In this document: positions 1 through 7,578 of the stretch, piece after piece
Numbering within the stretch: the first letter of the stretch is position 1
How the letters are laid out: every line of letters starts with the position of its first letter
Source: an uncultured Christensenella sp.
GTDB taxonomy: Bacteria; Bacillota; Clostridia; Christensenellales; Borkfalkiaceae
NCBI GenBank assembly: GCA_910579585.1
Contig: CAJTVA010000002.1
Coordinates: forward strand, 1-64,000
Reading direction: 5' to 3'
DNA: 64,000 nucleotides
Notes under the pieces: generated by a model
Database searches by the model: none
What the model was told of the DNA's origin: nothing
What the model saw: the letters and a program-made list of their open reading frames with translations, nothing else
Program-made: the position numbers and the translations under genes

Positions 1-339
1 TATTTGGTAGTGCAATTTTCTAATTCTTCAAAATCGGTCTCGCTAATATAGTCTATCTCGGTAAGCACGTTTTTGTCAATAGGTTTATACCCTTCGAAAT
101 AAACGGTACTACCTTCCCTCGTCAATGTTGCGTCGTCGAATTCGTTGAGCACGCTTTGCACGTCTACCGCAGACTGCGACAGTTCAATCGTGCGCGAGTT
201 CGCAGATACTTGGCTATTATTCGTGTTATTGCTTAAAACTACGCAAGTAAAAAGCAACACACAGCTGAGCAATATTGCAATAATGCCCGTAAGTAATTTA
301 GTTCTTGTTTGCGTAAGAAAAACTACTTAAATTATTCAT
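1..339 (-). CDS. Membrane-anchored protein of unknown function, partial, probably frameshifted near its start
   Basis: An open frame on the minus strand runs from about position 326 off the left edge. It begins with a basic stretch, then a strongly hydrophobic segment (LLTGIIAILLSCVLLFTCVV), then a polar extracytoplasmic part rich in Asn, Ser, Asp and Glu. No family is recognised. The frame has no good start codon of its own. An ATG at 339-337, overlapping the stop of the protease gene upstream, gives MNNLSSF and then runs out of frame at a run of five A (318-322); with four A the ATG would join the membrane frame exactly. I infer a one-base insertion, either a sequencing error or a real mutation. 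The tight overlap suggests co-expression with the protease. Confidence 0.55.
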
Positions 340-1053
340 TGATATACCCGAGTACAATGTTAATCGGAATACAGTAAACTATCCCGTAAATAACGTTTCC
401 CGAAGTATCCTTTGTTCTGAAAGTAGTAACGCCTATCAACTCGCCGTCGTCGTTTAAAAGCGCTCCGCCGCTGTTGCCCGCAGCTATCGTTAAATCGCAT
501 TGGATAACGCTTCTCGTTAAGCCGTCAAGCTCGACGTTTATTAAAGGAATACTAATTATCCCTTGAAATATCCCTATTCCGTAATTAGACGCGTTCCCGA
601 CCGCATAGACGGTTTCGCCCGACTTTAAATTATCCGAATCGCCCTTTTTAATCGGGTTTAAAGATATACCGGATAAATCTTTCAATTTCAAAACCGCTAT
701 ATCCAATTCGGAATTGAATTTTTCAAGAACAGCCGCCCTGTATTCGTCCTCAAACGCAAAACGCATGTAATAGTTTTCAAATTCATTCGTTGTACCCAAG
801 CGCGAATATGTAACAACGTGAGCATTGGTTATGATTTTTCCGTCGGTAGATACAATTTCACCCGTACCGAAACTTTCACCCACGTTTTCGCTTGAAGCCT
901 TTACCTCAACTACGTTATATAAACACTCTTCATAGACGTCCGACGCATTAAATTCTTTATTCTTCGGTACAAAGTGCAAAACCAATGCAATGGTCGAAAA
1001 ATAAAGCAAACGACGAAAACGGTTATTAGCGCTATTTCTTTCTTTTTCGCCAT
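332..1053 (-). CDS. Membrane-anchored trypsin-like serine protease (HtrA/DegP-like, no PDZ), probable frameshift
   Basis: The catalytic triad of a chymotrypsin-fold protease is visible: His in TNAHVV, Asp in ELDIAVLKL and Ser in GNSGGALL. There is no PDZ domain, so the protein is about half the length of a DegP. The uninterrupted frame begins only at a TTG (1009). Upstream, a Shine-Dalgarno (AGGAGG at 1065-1070) precedes ATG 1053-1051, which encodes MAKKKEIALITVFVVCFIF, a typical signal anchor, in another frame. One extra A in the run 997-1001 would fuse the two frames into a perfect N-terminal membrane anchor plus protease. A surface quality-control or processing protease is likely, acting outside the membrane. 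It may partner the membrane protein encoded just downstream. Confidence 0.75.
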
Positions 1054-1180
1054 ACGCCTATAAATCCTCCTTTGCCGTAAATATTTTAACTTTATTAATA
1101 AGTAAAAAAAATTTGTTTCTGACTATGGTTTTTGTAGTATTTCGTTGCTTTTTGGCTAAGGTAAACTCTAAAACATTTAC

Positions 1181-1209
1181 TTGACAAAGCGGCGCGTTTC
1201 TGCTATATT
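1181..1209 (+). promoter_or_regulatory. Sigma-A promoter for the FUSC-type gene
   Basis: TTGACA (1181-1186), a 17-base spacer and TATATT (1204-1209) with a TG extended -10. It lies 36 bases upstream of the ATG at 1245. Confidence 0.85.
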
Positions 1210-1244
1210 TTCTTATTATTTCATAATAAAAATATAAGGTGCGA

Positions 1245-2309
1245 ATGACGTTCTATCAGGAATTACAACTGAATCAAGCGGGGTCGAAAAATTATATCGC
1301 GGCATTTACAAAGCCGAAGGATAAATTCGTACATATCCTTACTTTTATTTTTAAAGTGGTTCTGAATTTAGTTTTCAGCATAGCGGTAATAATGCTGTTA
1401 TCTATGATTTTCGGCAGTGAAAACAGCATTGCGGGGCTGGTAGTTCTTCTAGGCATAACTACGTTCAGGTTCACGGACCTCGATATACACGCCTCCCATT
1501 CCGTCGGAGCTATTTTTCTTATATTCGCGATTTTCGCCGTCGGACCGAAAGTCGCCAATCTGGTGCCGACGGGTTGCGACTTTTCGATAAACTTCGTATG
1601 CTTGCTGTTAATTGTTGTGCTGGGTTGTCATAACGCAAACTTTTTCAACCACGCAATTCTGGTTTTGTCTTACGTCCTACTCTACGGAAGCGACGTCAGC
1701 GGAATGGCATATTTATACAGAGTGCTTTGTCTGCTTCTTGGCGCGGTACTCACATCGGCGGTGCTATACCGCAATAAAAGAAAAAAGAAGTTCGACTACG
1801 GTTTTAAAGACCTGTTCAAAGATTTTAAAATTTCGGACGCACGCACGCGCTGGCAGATTAAAATTGCTTTGGTCGTTTCTGGCGCAGTGCTTGTATCCAC
1901 TCTTTTAGGCTTCACCAAACCCGTTTGGGCGGGCGTTGCGGCGATGTCGGTTACCGTCCCCTTGGGCGATGTTAAGACTCGTGTGGAAGGTCGAATACGC
2001 GGAAACGTAATCGGCTCGATGATATATATACTCCTTTACGCAATTCTTCCGGCAAGTATAATGAATTACATAAGTACCCTCGGCGGGCTCGGGCTGGGCT
2101 TTTCCGCCAAGTACGAGGGTCAAACGGCTTGGAACGCATTCAGCGCTATGTCTGTTGCGGCAATGTCTTTCGGAACGGCGGTTGCCGTCGTCAACAGGGT
2201 ACTAAACAATATTTTAGGCGCGCTGTGCGCACTTCTTTTCGGAATGATAATCGACCAGTTGCTTTTGGGGCTAAACTCATTGATACAGAAGAGAAACCAG
2301 CAACTTTAA
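1245..2309 (+). CDS. FUSC-family (aromatic acid exporter-like) membrane protein
   Basis: A 354-residue polytopic membrane protein with two hydrophobic blocks (roughly 28-175 and 205-350) separated by a basic hinge (RNKRKKKFDYGF). The second block, with RTRWQIKIAL, the TKPVWAG segment and a DVKTRVEGRIRGNVIGS loop, matches the fusaric-acid-resistance/aromatic exporter (FUSC) fold, in which an Arg-Gly-rich loop follows the second helix of the repeat. Efflux of small aromatic or weak acids is the usual role; the substrate here is unknown. ATG 1245 is preferred over GTG 1239 because AAGG at 1236-1239 is well spaced from it. The gene stands alone between its own promoter and terminator. Confidence 0.7.
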   Translation: MTFYQELQLNQAGSKNYIAAFTKPKDKFVHILTFIFKVVLNLVFSIAVIMLLSMIFGSENSIAGLVVLLGITTFRFTDLDIHASHSVGAIFLIFAIFAVGPKVANLVPTGCDFSINFVCLLLIVVLGCHNANFFNHAILVLSYVLLYGSDVSGMAYLYRVLCLLLGAVLTSAVLYRNKRKKKFDYGFKDLFKDFKISDARTRWQIKIALVVSGAVLVSTLLGFTKPVWAGVAAMSVTVPLGDVKTRVEGRIRGNVIGSMIYILLYAILPASIMNYISTLGGLGLGFSAKYEGQTAWNAFSAMSVAAMSFGTAVAVVNRVLNNILGALCALLFGMIIDQLLLGLNSLIQKRNQQL

Positions 2310-2313
2310 AAAC

Positions 2314-2350
2314 AAACTAGCGCTTGCAAAATTTGCAAGCGCTAGTTTTT
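2314..2350 (+). terminator. Rho-independent terminator after the FUSC gene
   Basis: A near-perfect palindrome with 17-base arms (AAACTAGCGCTTGCAAA and its complement) is followed by a T run, five bases after the stop codon. Confidence 0.9.
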
Positions 2351-2352
2351 AG

Positions 2353-2381
2353 TTGACTTTGATATTCAGTTATGCTATATT
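2353..2381 (+). promoter_or_regulatory. Promoter upstream of tRNA-Gly
   Basis: TTGACT (2353-2358), 17 bases, TATATT (2376-2381) with extended TG. The expected start near 2388 leaves about 125 bases before the mature tRNA. That leader has two small hairpins (AACTTC/GAAGTT near 2422-2436 and ACCAATC/GATTGGT at 2463-2479) and no gene. Together with the flanking terminators this accounts for the gap 2310-2713. Confidence 0.75.
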
Positions 2382-2512
2382 TTTATTGGTATTTATGCAG
2401 GCGCCGATTAATAGAGCGGCTTAACTTCTTTGAAGTTGTTTCGCGAGATTTGTGCATTTGCCACCAATCGTAGATTGGTACTACCGTCACCACGGGATAA
2501 AAAATTTAATAT

Positions 2513-2587
2513 GCAGGTGTCGCCTAGCGGTATGGCGTCAGCTTCCCAAGCTGATTTCGGCGGGTCCGACTCCCGTCACCTGCTCCA
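2513..2587 (+). tRNA. tRNA-Gly (anticodon CCC)
   Basis: The acceptor stem GCAGGTG (2513-2519) pairs with CACCTGC (2577-2583). The anticodon arm TCAGC-TTCCCAA-GCTGA gives anticodon CCC at 2545-2547, and the T arm has CGGGTCCGACTCCCG. A genomically encoded CCA follows the discriminator T at 2584. It reads GGG glycine codons. Confidence 0.95.
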
Positions 2588-2594
2588 AATATAT

Positions 2595-2620
2595 ACACTG
2601 CACTTGGTGCAGTGTTTTTT
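2595..2620 (+). terminator. Terminator after tRNA-Gly
   Basis: Nine-base perfect stem (ACACTGCAC / GTGCAGTGT) with loop TTG, followed by a T run, eight bases after the CCA end. Confidence 0.9.
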
Positions 2621-2713
2621 ATTATTTATATGTTGAATAAAGCGAATTGCCGAATTTTCTTTTATGTGATTAAAAATTTTTTTAAATGGGAAAAACTTTT
2701 TCGGAGGACTATT

Positions 2714-3967
2714 ATGAACCCTATAAACGAAAAATGCAAAACTCTCGAAAACAACTTCCTACCCCTGAAAAAGATGTACCCCAAAAGCTATAACAAGGCG
2801 AAAACTTCCCCCTACACCAAAACTCGCGTAATACTTATGAACGGCACGGAATTCGAATCGGCTTGGTTTATGCACCAGTTCGCCCGCCACTGTGACGAAC
2901 CCGAAATTTTAGCGGCGCTTGCCGTTGTGCGCAGACAGGAACAGCAACAGCAAAAGCGCATAAGCTGCCTTAAACCCCTGAACGAAAGCATTCTTGAAAC
3001 GACTATTGCGTACGAACAGCTTGCAATCGATTTAACCGCAGTGCTTGCAAGACACGACACCGACGAAACGAATATAAAAGCTTTGAATTTTGCGCTATTG
3101 GAGGACTTCGACCACCTTTACCGTTTCGCCAATCTTTTGAAGACCGACAAGAACGAGGATGCGGATATGCTTGTAGGTAAGTACACCGAGATTATGCCCG
3201 GCCGCCCCACCGTAGCGGAACATCGCTATCCCGCAGACGACGTCAAAAAGCATATGGTAGCCGAAAAAGCCGACCTCTATTCCAAGCTTGTTGCAAGCAC
3301 TATAACGGCTGCCGAGCAACAGACTATGAACTATTATATGAACATTGCGCAATGGTATAAAAACGATTTAGGCAGAAAGCTTTACGCAGAAATCGCGATG
3401 ATTGAAGAAGCGCACGTTTCGCAGTACGAAAGCCTGAAAGACCCCAATATGAGCTGGCTTGAACAATGGGTTATGCACGAGTACACAGAGTGCTGGCTGT
3501 ACTACTCCGCTATGCAGGACGAAAGCGACGAATATATCAAGAAGATTTGGACTGAACACTACAAAATGGAAGTTTCGCACTTAAAAACCGCGGTTAAGCT
3601 TCTTAAAAAATACGAAAACAAGACCTTTGAAAGCGTATGCGGCTCCGGCGAGTTCCCCCAGCTTTTAAAGCTCGGCGGAAACAAGGAATATATAAGAAAG
3701 GTACTTGGCGAAACGATAAATCTTACCGCAGACAACACGTTAAAGGTTGACACTTACAAGGACGTGAAGAAGCTTCCCGACGACCACCGCTACTTCGACT
3801 ATCAGAAGTTTATGTCGGGCGACCCCGACAAGAACCCTTCGCATCTCGTTGTAAAAAAGGCGATTGAACGGCTTGGGCAGGACTACCGCTATCAGGACAA
3901 GGAGCACCCCGTAAAAGAGCTGAGAAACCGCAAAGACGACAATGTGCACGTTGCAAGAACAAAATAA
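2714..3967 (+). CDS. Ferritin-like/rubrerythrin-like diiron-fold protein
   Basis: A 417-residue soluble, helix-rich protein. Diiron-type Glu and ExxH elements recur: an early helix with E101 (AYEQLAIDLT), a second with LLEDFDHLYRF near 130, EEAHVSQYE near 231-239 and MEVSHLK near 285-291. This is the pattern of a four-helix ferritin-like bundle. The family usually handles iron, peroxide or redox stress; the real substrate is not evident. The C-terminal 100 residues lack the pattern and are charged. ATG 2714 is chosen because CGGAGG (2702-2707) precedes it; the frame stays open further upstream but without ribosome-binding support. It is monocistronic between two terminators. Confidence 0.7.
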   Translation: MNPINEKCKTLENNFLPLKKMYPKSYNKAKTSPYTKTRVILMNGTEFESAWFMHQFARHCDEPEILAALAVVRRQEQQQQKRISCLKPLNESILETTIAYEQLAIDLTAVLARHDTDETNIKALNFALLEDFDHLYRFANLLKTDKNEDADMLVGKYTEIMPGRPTVAEHRYPADDVKKHMVAEKADLYSKLVASTITAAEQQTMNYYMNIAQWYKNDLGRKLYAEIAMIEEAHVSQYESLKDPNMSWLEQWVMHEYTECWLYYSAMQDESDEYIKKIWTEHYKMEVSHLKTAVKLLKKYENKTFESVCGSGEFPQLLKLGGNKEYIRKVLGETINLTADNTLKVDTYKDVKKLPDDHRYFDYQKFMSGDPDKNPSHLVVKKAIERLGQDYRYQDKEHPVKELRNRKDDNVHVARTK

Positions 3968-4028
3968 GAGTTCCGCTTAACCGAAAAAATTTCTCGGCTA
4001 TGCTCAAAATGACAATAATTTACAACTA

Positions 4029-4060
4029 AACCACCGCGCGGCAAATGCCGCGCGGCGGTT
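4029..4060. terminator. Bidirectional terminator between convergent genes
   Basis: A GC-rich hairpin (CCGCGCGGCA / TGCCGCGCGG, extended by AACC/GGTT with one mismatch) lies between the ferritin-like gene and the convergent DUF5662 gene. T-rich flanks occur on both sides. Confidence 0.75.
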
Positions 4061-4063
4061 ATT

Positions 4064-4597
4064 TCATTTCTTTCTATTTTCTTTTACGAACTTTTTCAGT
4101 TCTTTAAAGGTCTTTTCCTCGCCCTCGTCTTTGAGCATTGTAAGGAAGTATTCCAGCATTTCAGCCGTTTCGGAGTGCATAACTACTCTTCCCTTTCGCG
4201 CCTCAAAGTATTCCAGTGGGCAACCGTCGTGATAGTTATTGCCCTTGTAGACTTTGCTGGCGGCAACCCTGTCGCAGACCATTTCCGCAAGATACCTCGG
4301 CGGCATCTTAACGGGGCTCATTGCCCCTACACCGCCGCTGTCCGTCCAGTACTCGGCGTGGTGCTTGTTTCTGCCTTTGTGGTGAAGCCAGGCGGCGGAA
4401 AAGCCGAGCTCTTCCCGCTCCTTTGCCTGCGGGCTACGGTTGCCCTGATAATATTTTACGCCCGCTCTGAACTCCGCGCGGCTGAATTTCGATAAGTCGT
4501 GCGTTAAGCCCTGCCAAATAAGCCCGCATTTAAAGCAGAGCTTTCTGACGATTCGCCTGTGTCGGATGACGGTTTTTAAGTGTCTGAAAAAATTCAT
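4064..4597 (-). CDS. DUF5662-family protein
   Basis: A 177-residue soluble protein. It has a histidine-rich pattern (LTHDLSKFSRAEF near residues 32-44 and WLHHKGRNKHHAEYW near 70-84) typical of the DUF5662 family common in Bacillota. The clustered His and Asp suggest a metal site resembling HD-type hydrolases, but no activity is established. It lies downstream of dtd on the same strand after a hairpin, and no clear Shine-Dalgarno precedes its ATG, so it may be expressed by read-through. Confidence 0.7.
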   Translation of the reverse strand: MNFFRHLKTVIRHRRIVRKLCFKCGLIWQGLTHDLSKFSRAEFRAGVKYYQGNRSPQAKEREELGFSAAWLHHKGRNKHHAEYWTDSGGVGAMSPVKMPPRYLAEMVCDRVAASKVYKGNNYHDGCPLEYFEARKGRVVMHSETAEMLEYFLTMLKDEGEEKTFKELKKFVKENRKK

Positions 4598-4610
4598 TTT
4601 TATAGAATAA

Positions 4611-4632
4611 CAGGGCGAACGGTTTCGCCCTG
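4611..4632 (-). terminator. Hairpin ending the dtd transcript
   Basis: CAGGGCGAA / TTCGCCCTG stem with a four-base loop, six bases after the dtd stop. On the minus strand it is followed by TTATTCTATAAAA, a weak T tract, so partial read-through into the DUF5662 gene is possible. Confidence 0.6.
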
Positions 4633-4637
4633 AAAGT

Positions 4638-5075
4638 TTAAGCTTCGTAAATGATTGTGACCGGTCCGTCGTTGTATTGCTCTATCTTCATATCCGCGCC
4701 GAAAACGCCCTGCTTGACCGTCAAGCCGCACTCGCGCAAAAGGTGCGCAACGTATTCGTAAAGCGCGTTCGCCTGTTCCGGGCGTTCCGCTTCAATAAAG
4801 CTTGGACGGTTGCCGTGGGAGCAATCGCCTAAAAGAGTAAACTGGGAAATAAGTAATATTTCCCCGCCTACTTCCTTTACGGATTTATTCATTTTTCCGT
4901 TTTCGTCCTCGAAGATGCGTAGCGCCGCGACCTTTTTAGCCATAGCCTTAGCACATTGTTCGGTATCCCCGACTTTTACGCCGAGATAGACGGCAAGCCC
5001 GAACGGTATTTCGGATACAAGCTCGCCGCCGACGGACAGCGCGGTTTTTTTAACCCGCTGGATTACGGCTTTCAT
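4638..5075 (-). CDS. dtd: D-aminoacyl-tRNA deacylase
   Basis: A 145-residue protein of the usual Dtd length. It hydrolyses the ester bond of D-amino acids mischarged on tRNA. Hallmarks are [15 protein letters not shown] at the start, SQFTLLGD (active-site Ser-Gln-Phe-Thr) near residues 77-84, GNRPSF and the C-terminal GVFGADM..NDGPVT containing the Gly-cisPro chiral gate. The ATG overlaps the efp stop codon by one base (TAATG), so the two are translationally coupled at the end of the long translation operon. Confidence 0.95.
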   Translation of the reverse strand: MKAVIQRVKKTALSVGGELVSEIPFGLAVYLGVKVGDTEQCAKAMAKKVAALRIFEDENGKMNKSVKEVGGEILLISQFTLLGDCSHGNRPSFIEAERPEQANALYEYVAHLLRECGLTVKQGVFGADMKIEQYNDGPVTIIYEA

Positions 5076-5650
5076 TATTTGCCGACGCGCGACATATACT
5101 CGCCGGTGCGGGTATCGATACGGATAGTTTCGCCCTCTTCAACGAACATAGGCACCTGAATGGTTGCGCCGGTTTCAACGACTGCGTTCTTCATTGCGTT
5201 GGTCGCGGTGTTGCCCTTGACGCCCGGCTCGCACTCGGTAATTTTAAGCTCGACGAAGTTTTCGGGCTCAACCGAGAACGCTTTGCCGTTAAGCGATTTA
5301 ACCGTTACGGTGTCATTCTCCTTGATGTATTTGAGCGCTTCTTCGACCTGAGATAAATCGAGGGTGGTCATCTCGAACGAATCGGGGTCCATAAAGTAAT
5401 AGAACTCGCCGTCGGTGTACGAATAGGTCATCTTCCTCGTTTCAACCTGAGCGGTTTCGAGCTTTGCGGTGGGGTTGAACGTGATGTCCGAAAGCACCTG
5501 ACCCGTTACGACGTTTTTAATGGTCGCCCTTACGAACGCCGCGCCCTTTCCGGGTTTTACGTGCTGGAACTCGGTAACGGTATAAACGCCCTTGCCGTTA
5601 TACTCGAAAGTGGAACCCTTTCTGATGTCGCCTGCTAAAATTGATGCCAT
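5075..5650 (-). CDS. efp: Elongation factor P
   Basis: A 191-residue three-domain EF-P, which binds between the P and E sites and relieves ribosome stalling on polyproline. The loop VKPGKGAAF carries the tip lysine (K35). The central OB domain and the C-terminal EF-P signature region (residues 130-191, ending [11 protein letters not shown]) are intact. A strong AAAGGGAG Shine-Dalgarno precedes ATG. It follows the aminopeptidase gene by 13 bases, the common pepQ/pepP-efp pairing. The many proline-rich tails in this genome (RibF, InfB, MscL) would make EF-P relevant. Confidence 0.96.
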   Translation of the reverse strand: MASILAGDIRKGSTFEYNGKGVYTVTEFQHVKPGKGAAFVRATIKNVVTGQVLSDITFNPTAKLETAQVETRKMTYSYTDGEFYYFMDPDSFEMTTLDLSQVEEALKYIKENDTVTVKSLNGKAFSVEPENFVELKITECEPGVKGNTATNAMKNAVVETGATIQVPMFVEEGETIRIDTRTGEYMSRVGK

Positions 5651-5663
5651 AATTAAACTCCCT

Positions 5664-6707
5664 TTATAATACAGTTAAATTTTTATTAGAATCGGTAAGG
5701 CTTATAACCTTGCCGCCAGATAACGTAACGGTGTCCTCTATCCTTATCCCGAAATCGCCCTCGAAGTATACGCCGGGCTCGTCTGAAAAGACCATTCCGT
5801 CTTTCAAAATGCTTTGACTTTTGGGTGAAAGCATAGGGCTTTCGTGAATGTTTACGCCTATGCCGTGTCCCAGAGAATGAGTGAAATACTTATCAAGACC
5901 GTGCTCTTTGAGGTATCCGCGCGCAATTGCGTCGGCTTCGCTACCGGTAGTGCCGTCGGTAACTTTTTCTTTGACGAGCATATGCGCCTTCAAAACGTGC
6001 GCGTACGCTTTCTTAAATTCTTCGTGCTTTTTATCGTCGCCGAAAAGGAACGTGCGGGTGCAGTCTGAACAATATCCCCCGACTTTACAGCCGAAATCGA
6101 TTAAAACGATGTCGCCGAATTTCAGCTTCCTTACACCCGTTTCGTGGTGGGGAACGGAAGAATTTTCACCGAACGCTACAATCGTTGCAAAGCTTGTCCC
6201 ACTTGCGCCGTTCTTCCTTAAAAGATATTCAAGCTCGGCGGCGACTTCGTTCTCGCTCATACCCTCTTTAATTCTTGTAAGCAGAGTTCCGAAAGATTTA
6301 TCGGTGATTTCACAGGCTTTGCAGATAAAATCAAGCTCGTACGGCTGTTTTTTTATCATCGCGTTCTCAAACGCCTTTTCGCTGTCGACTACTTTAAGAT
6401 TTGCATCTTCTAGCCGTTTATACATGGGGTAAGTCGTCCGCGATAAGGGAACCGCTACCTCTTTATAGCCTTTCAAAAGGTTTTCAAGCGGAGCTTCAAA
6501 CTTTTTTACCGCTATATCCGTGCCTTTCAAAGCGGCAGTCGCCCCTTCTAAATAGCGTGTGTCAGTATAAAACGTATTGCCGTTTTTATCGCTTAAAACG
6601 TACCCGAACGAAGTTTCCAGCCCCGTCAGGTACCGCCTTAAATCGGGCTGCTCGGTAAGAACCGCTTCGGCGCCGACGGCGTTAAAGATTGTTTGTGCGT
6701 TCGTCAT
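5664..6707 (-). CDS. Xaa-Pro aminopeptidase-like M24 metallopeptidase
   Basis: About 347 residues with an N-terminal creatinase-like domain (to about residue 115) and a C-terminal pita-bread M24 peptidase domain. Metal-binding residues are seen in [16 protein letters not shown] (two Asp), [14 protein letters not shown] (His) and the two Glu of [18 protein letters not shown]. It probably removes N-terminal residues before proline. I place the start at ATG 6707 (MTNAQTIF); the longer reading uses a TTG at 6737 with no ribosome-binding site. It lies between the endonuclease-IV-like gene and efp in one operon. Confidence 0.9.
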   Translation of the reverse strand: MTNAQTIFNAVGAEAVLTEQPDLRRYLTGLETSFGYVLSDKNGNTFYTDTRYLEGATAALKGTDIAVKKFEAPLENLLKGYKEVAVPLSRTTYPMYKRLEDANLKVVDSEKAFENAMIKKQPYELDFICKACEITDKSFGTLLTRIKEGMSENEVAAELEYLLRKNGASGTSFATIVAFGENSSVPHHETGVRKLKFGDIVLIDFGCKVGGYCSDCTRTFLFGDDKKHEEFKKAYAHVLKAHMLVKEKVTDGTTGSEADAIARGYLKEHGLDKYFTHSLGHGIGVNIHESPMLSPKSQSILKDGMVFSDEPGVYFEGDFGIRIEDTVTLSGGKVISLTDSNKNLTVL

Positions 6708-6726
6708 AATTTTACCAAAAATATTT

Positions 6727-7578
6727 TCAGATGTCAATACTATTATAAATGCGTTTCATCGTGAGCGCGTCGTCGGCTTGCGTGCCGGCGCTTTCGCTTA
6801 CGATATACGGCTCTAACTTCAATTCCTTTAATGCGACCGCCAAAGGCTTGAATTCGGGTCCGTACTCCGTATCCTCGAAAGTGAGGTGCTTTATCTCGCC
6901 TTTGCCGCCGTACATAATTTTGGAAAAATGTACGTGAAAGTTTTTGACCCTTTCGAAACCGAGTTCGGCAATCATATATTCAAGACGTGTTTTATAGTCC
7001 GAAACCGTTTTTAAACTGCCTTGTTCGCGGGCGTTTATATGACCGAAATCTATCGCGGGAATGAAACATTTATCTATTTTACAGAACTCGACCACCTCTT
7101 CGAGGGTGCCAATCTGCGCAAGCTTGCCCATCGTTTCGGGGCAGAATTTCAGATTTTCATAGCCGTTCATATAGATATATTCGCACAGAATTCTAAGCCT
7201 GTCCGCGGTTCTTTTAACCGCTTCTTCACGCGTGGCTTTGCCCTGCGCCGCGGGGTGAAAGACTATTCTTTCCCCGCCCATAAGCTTAATGAATTTCGCG
7301 CTTTGCAGGACGTATCCGTACGACTTCTGCGCCGCTTCGTCCTCAGGATTAGCGAAATTAATAAAGTATGGCGCGTGTGCGCTGATTTCTATACCCTGTT
7401 CCTTGAAAGCGTCGCCTATGCTGACGGCTTTGCCCTCAGACATGGTTACGCCCTTTCCGAACGAATACTCGAAGCATTCAAGCCCCAAATCTTTTACGAA
7501 CTTAGCCGCTTGTTCGCTGTGCTTATTGCCTGCGGCGTAGAATTTTTCGCAGTTGCCGCTCGGACCGAATTTAATCAC
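6727..7578 (-). CDS. Endonuclease IV-like TIM-barrel protein
   Basis: A 283-residue AP-endonuclease family 2 barrel. Zinc-ligand positions are visible at SAHAPYFINFA, IVFHPAA, FCPETMGK, AIDFGHINA, FHVHFSKI and the C-terminal VSESAG. The usual DRH triplet of Nfo is replaced by a GEIKH stretch, so one metal ligand position differs. The likely role is cutting abasic sites, but a sugar-isomerase-like function cannot be excluded. The start overlaps the ribF stop by eight bases. Confidence 0.8.
   Translation of the reverse strand: MIKFGPSGNCEKFYAAGNKHSEQAAKFVKDLGLECFEYSFGKGVTMSEGKAVSIGDAFKEQGIEISAHAPYFINFANPEDEAAQKSYGYVLQSAKFIKLMGGERIVFHPAAQGKATREEAVKRTADRLRILCEYIYMNGYENLKFCPETMGKLAQIGTLEEVVEFCKIDKCFIPAIDFGHINAREQGSLKTVSDYKTRLEYMIAELGFERVKNFHVHFSKIMYGGKGEIKHLTFEDTEYGPEFKPLAVALKELKLEPYIVSESAGTQADDALTMKRIYNSIDI

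Noticed and set aside
2398..2470. tRNA-like string before tRNA-Gly (GCGCCGATTAATAGAGCGGC ... GCCACCA)
   Set aside because: It ends in CCA and has a D-arm-like part, but the ends do not pair as an acceptor stem and no anticodon or T arm can be drawn.
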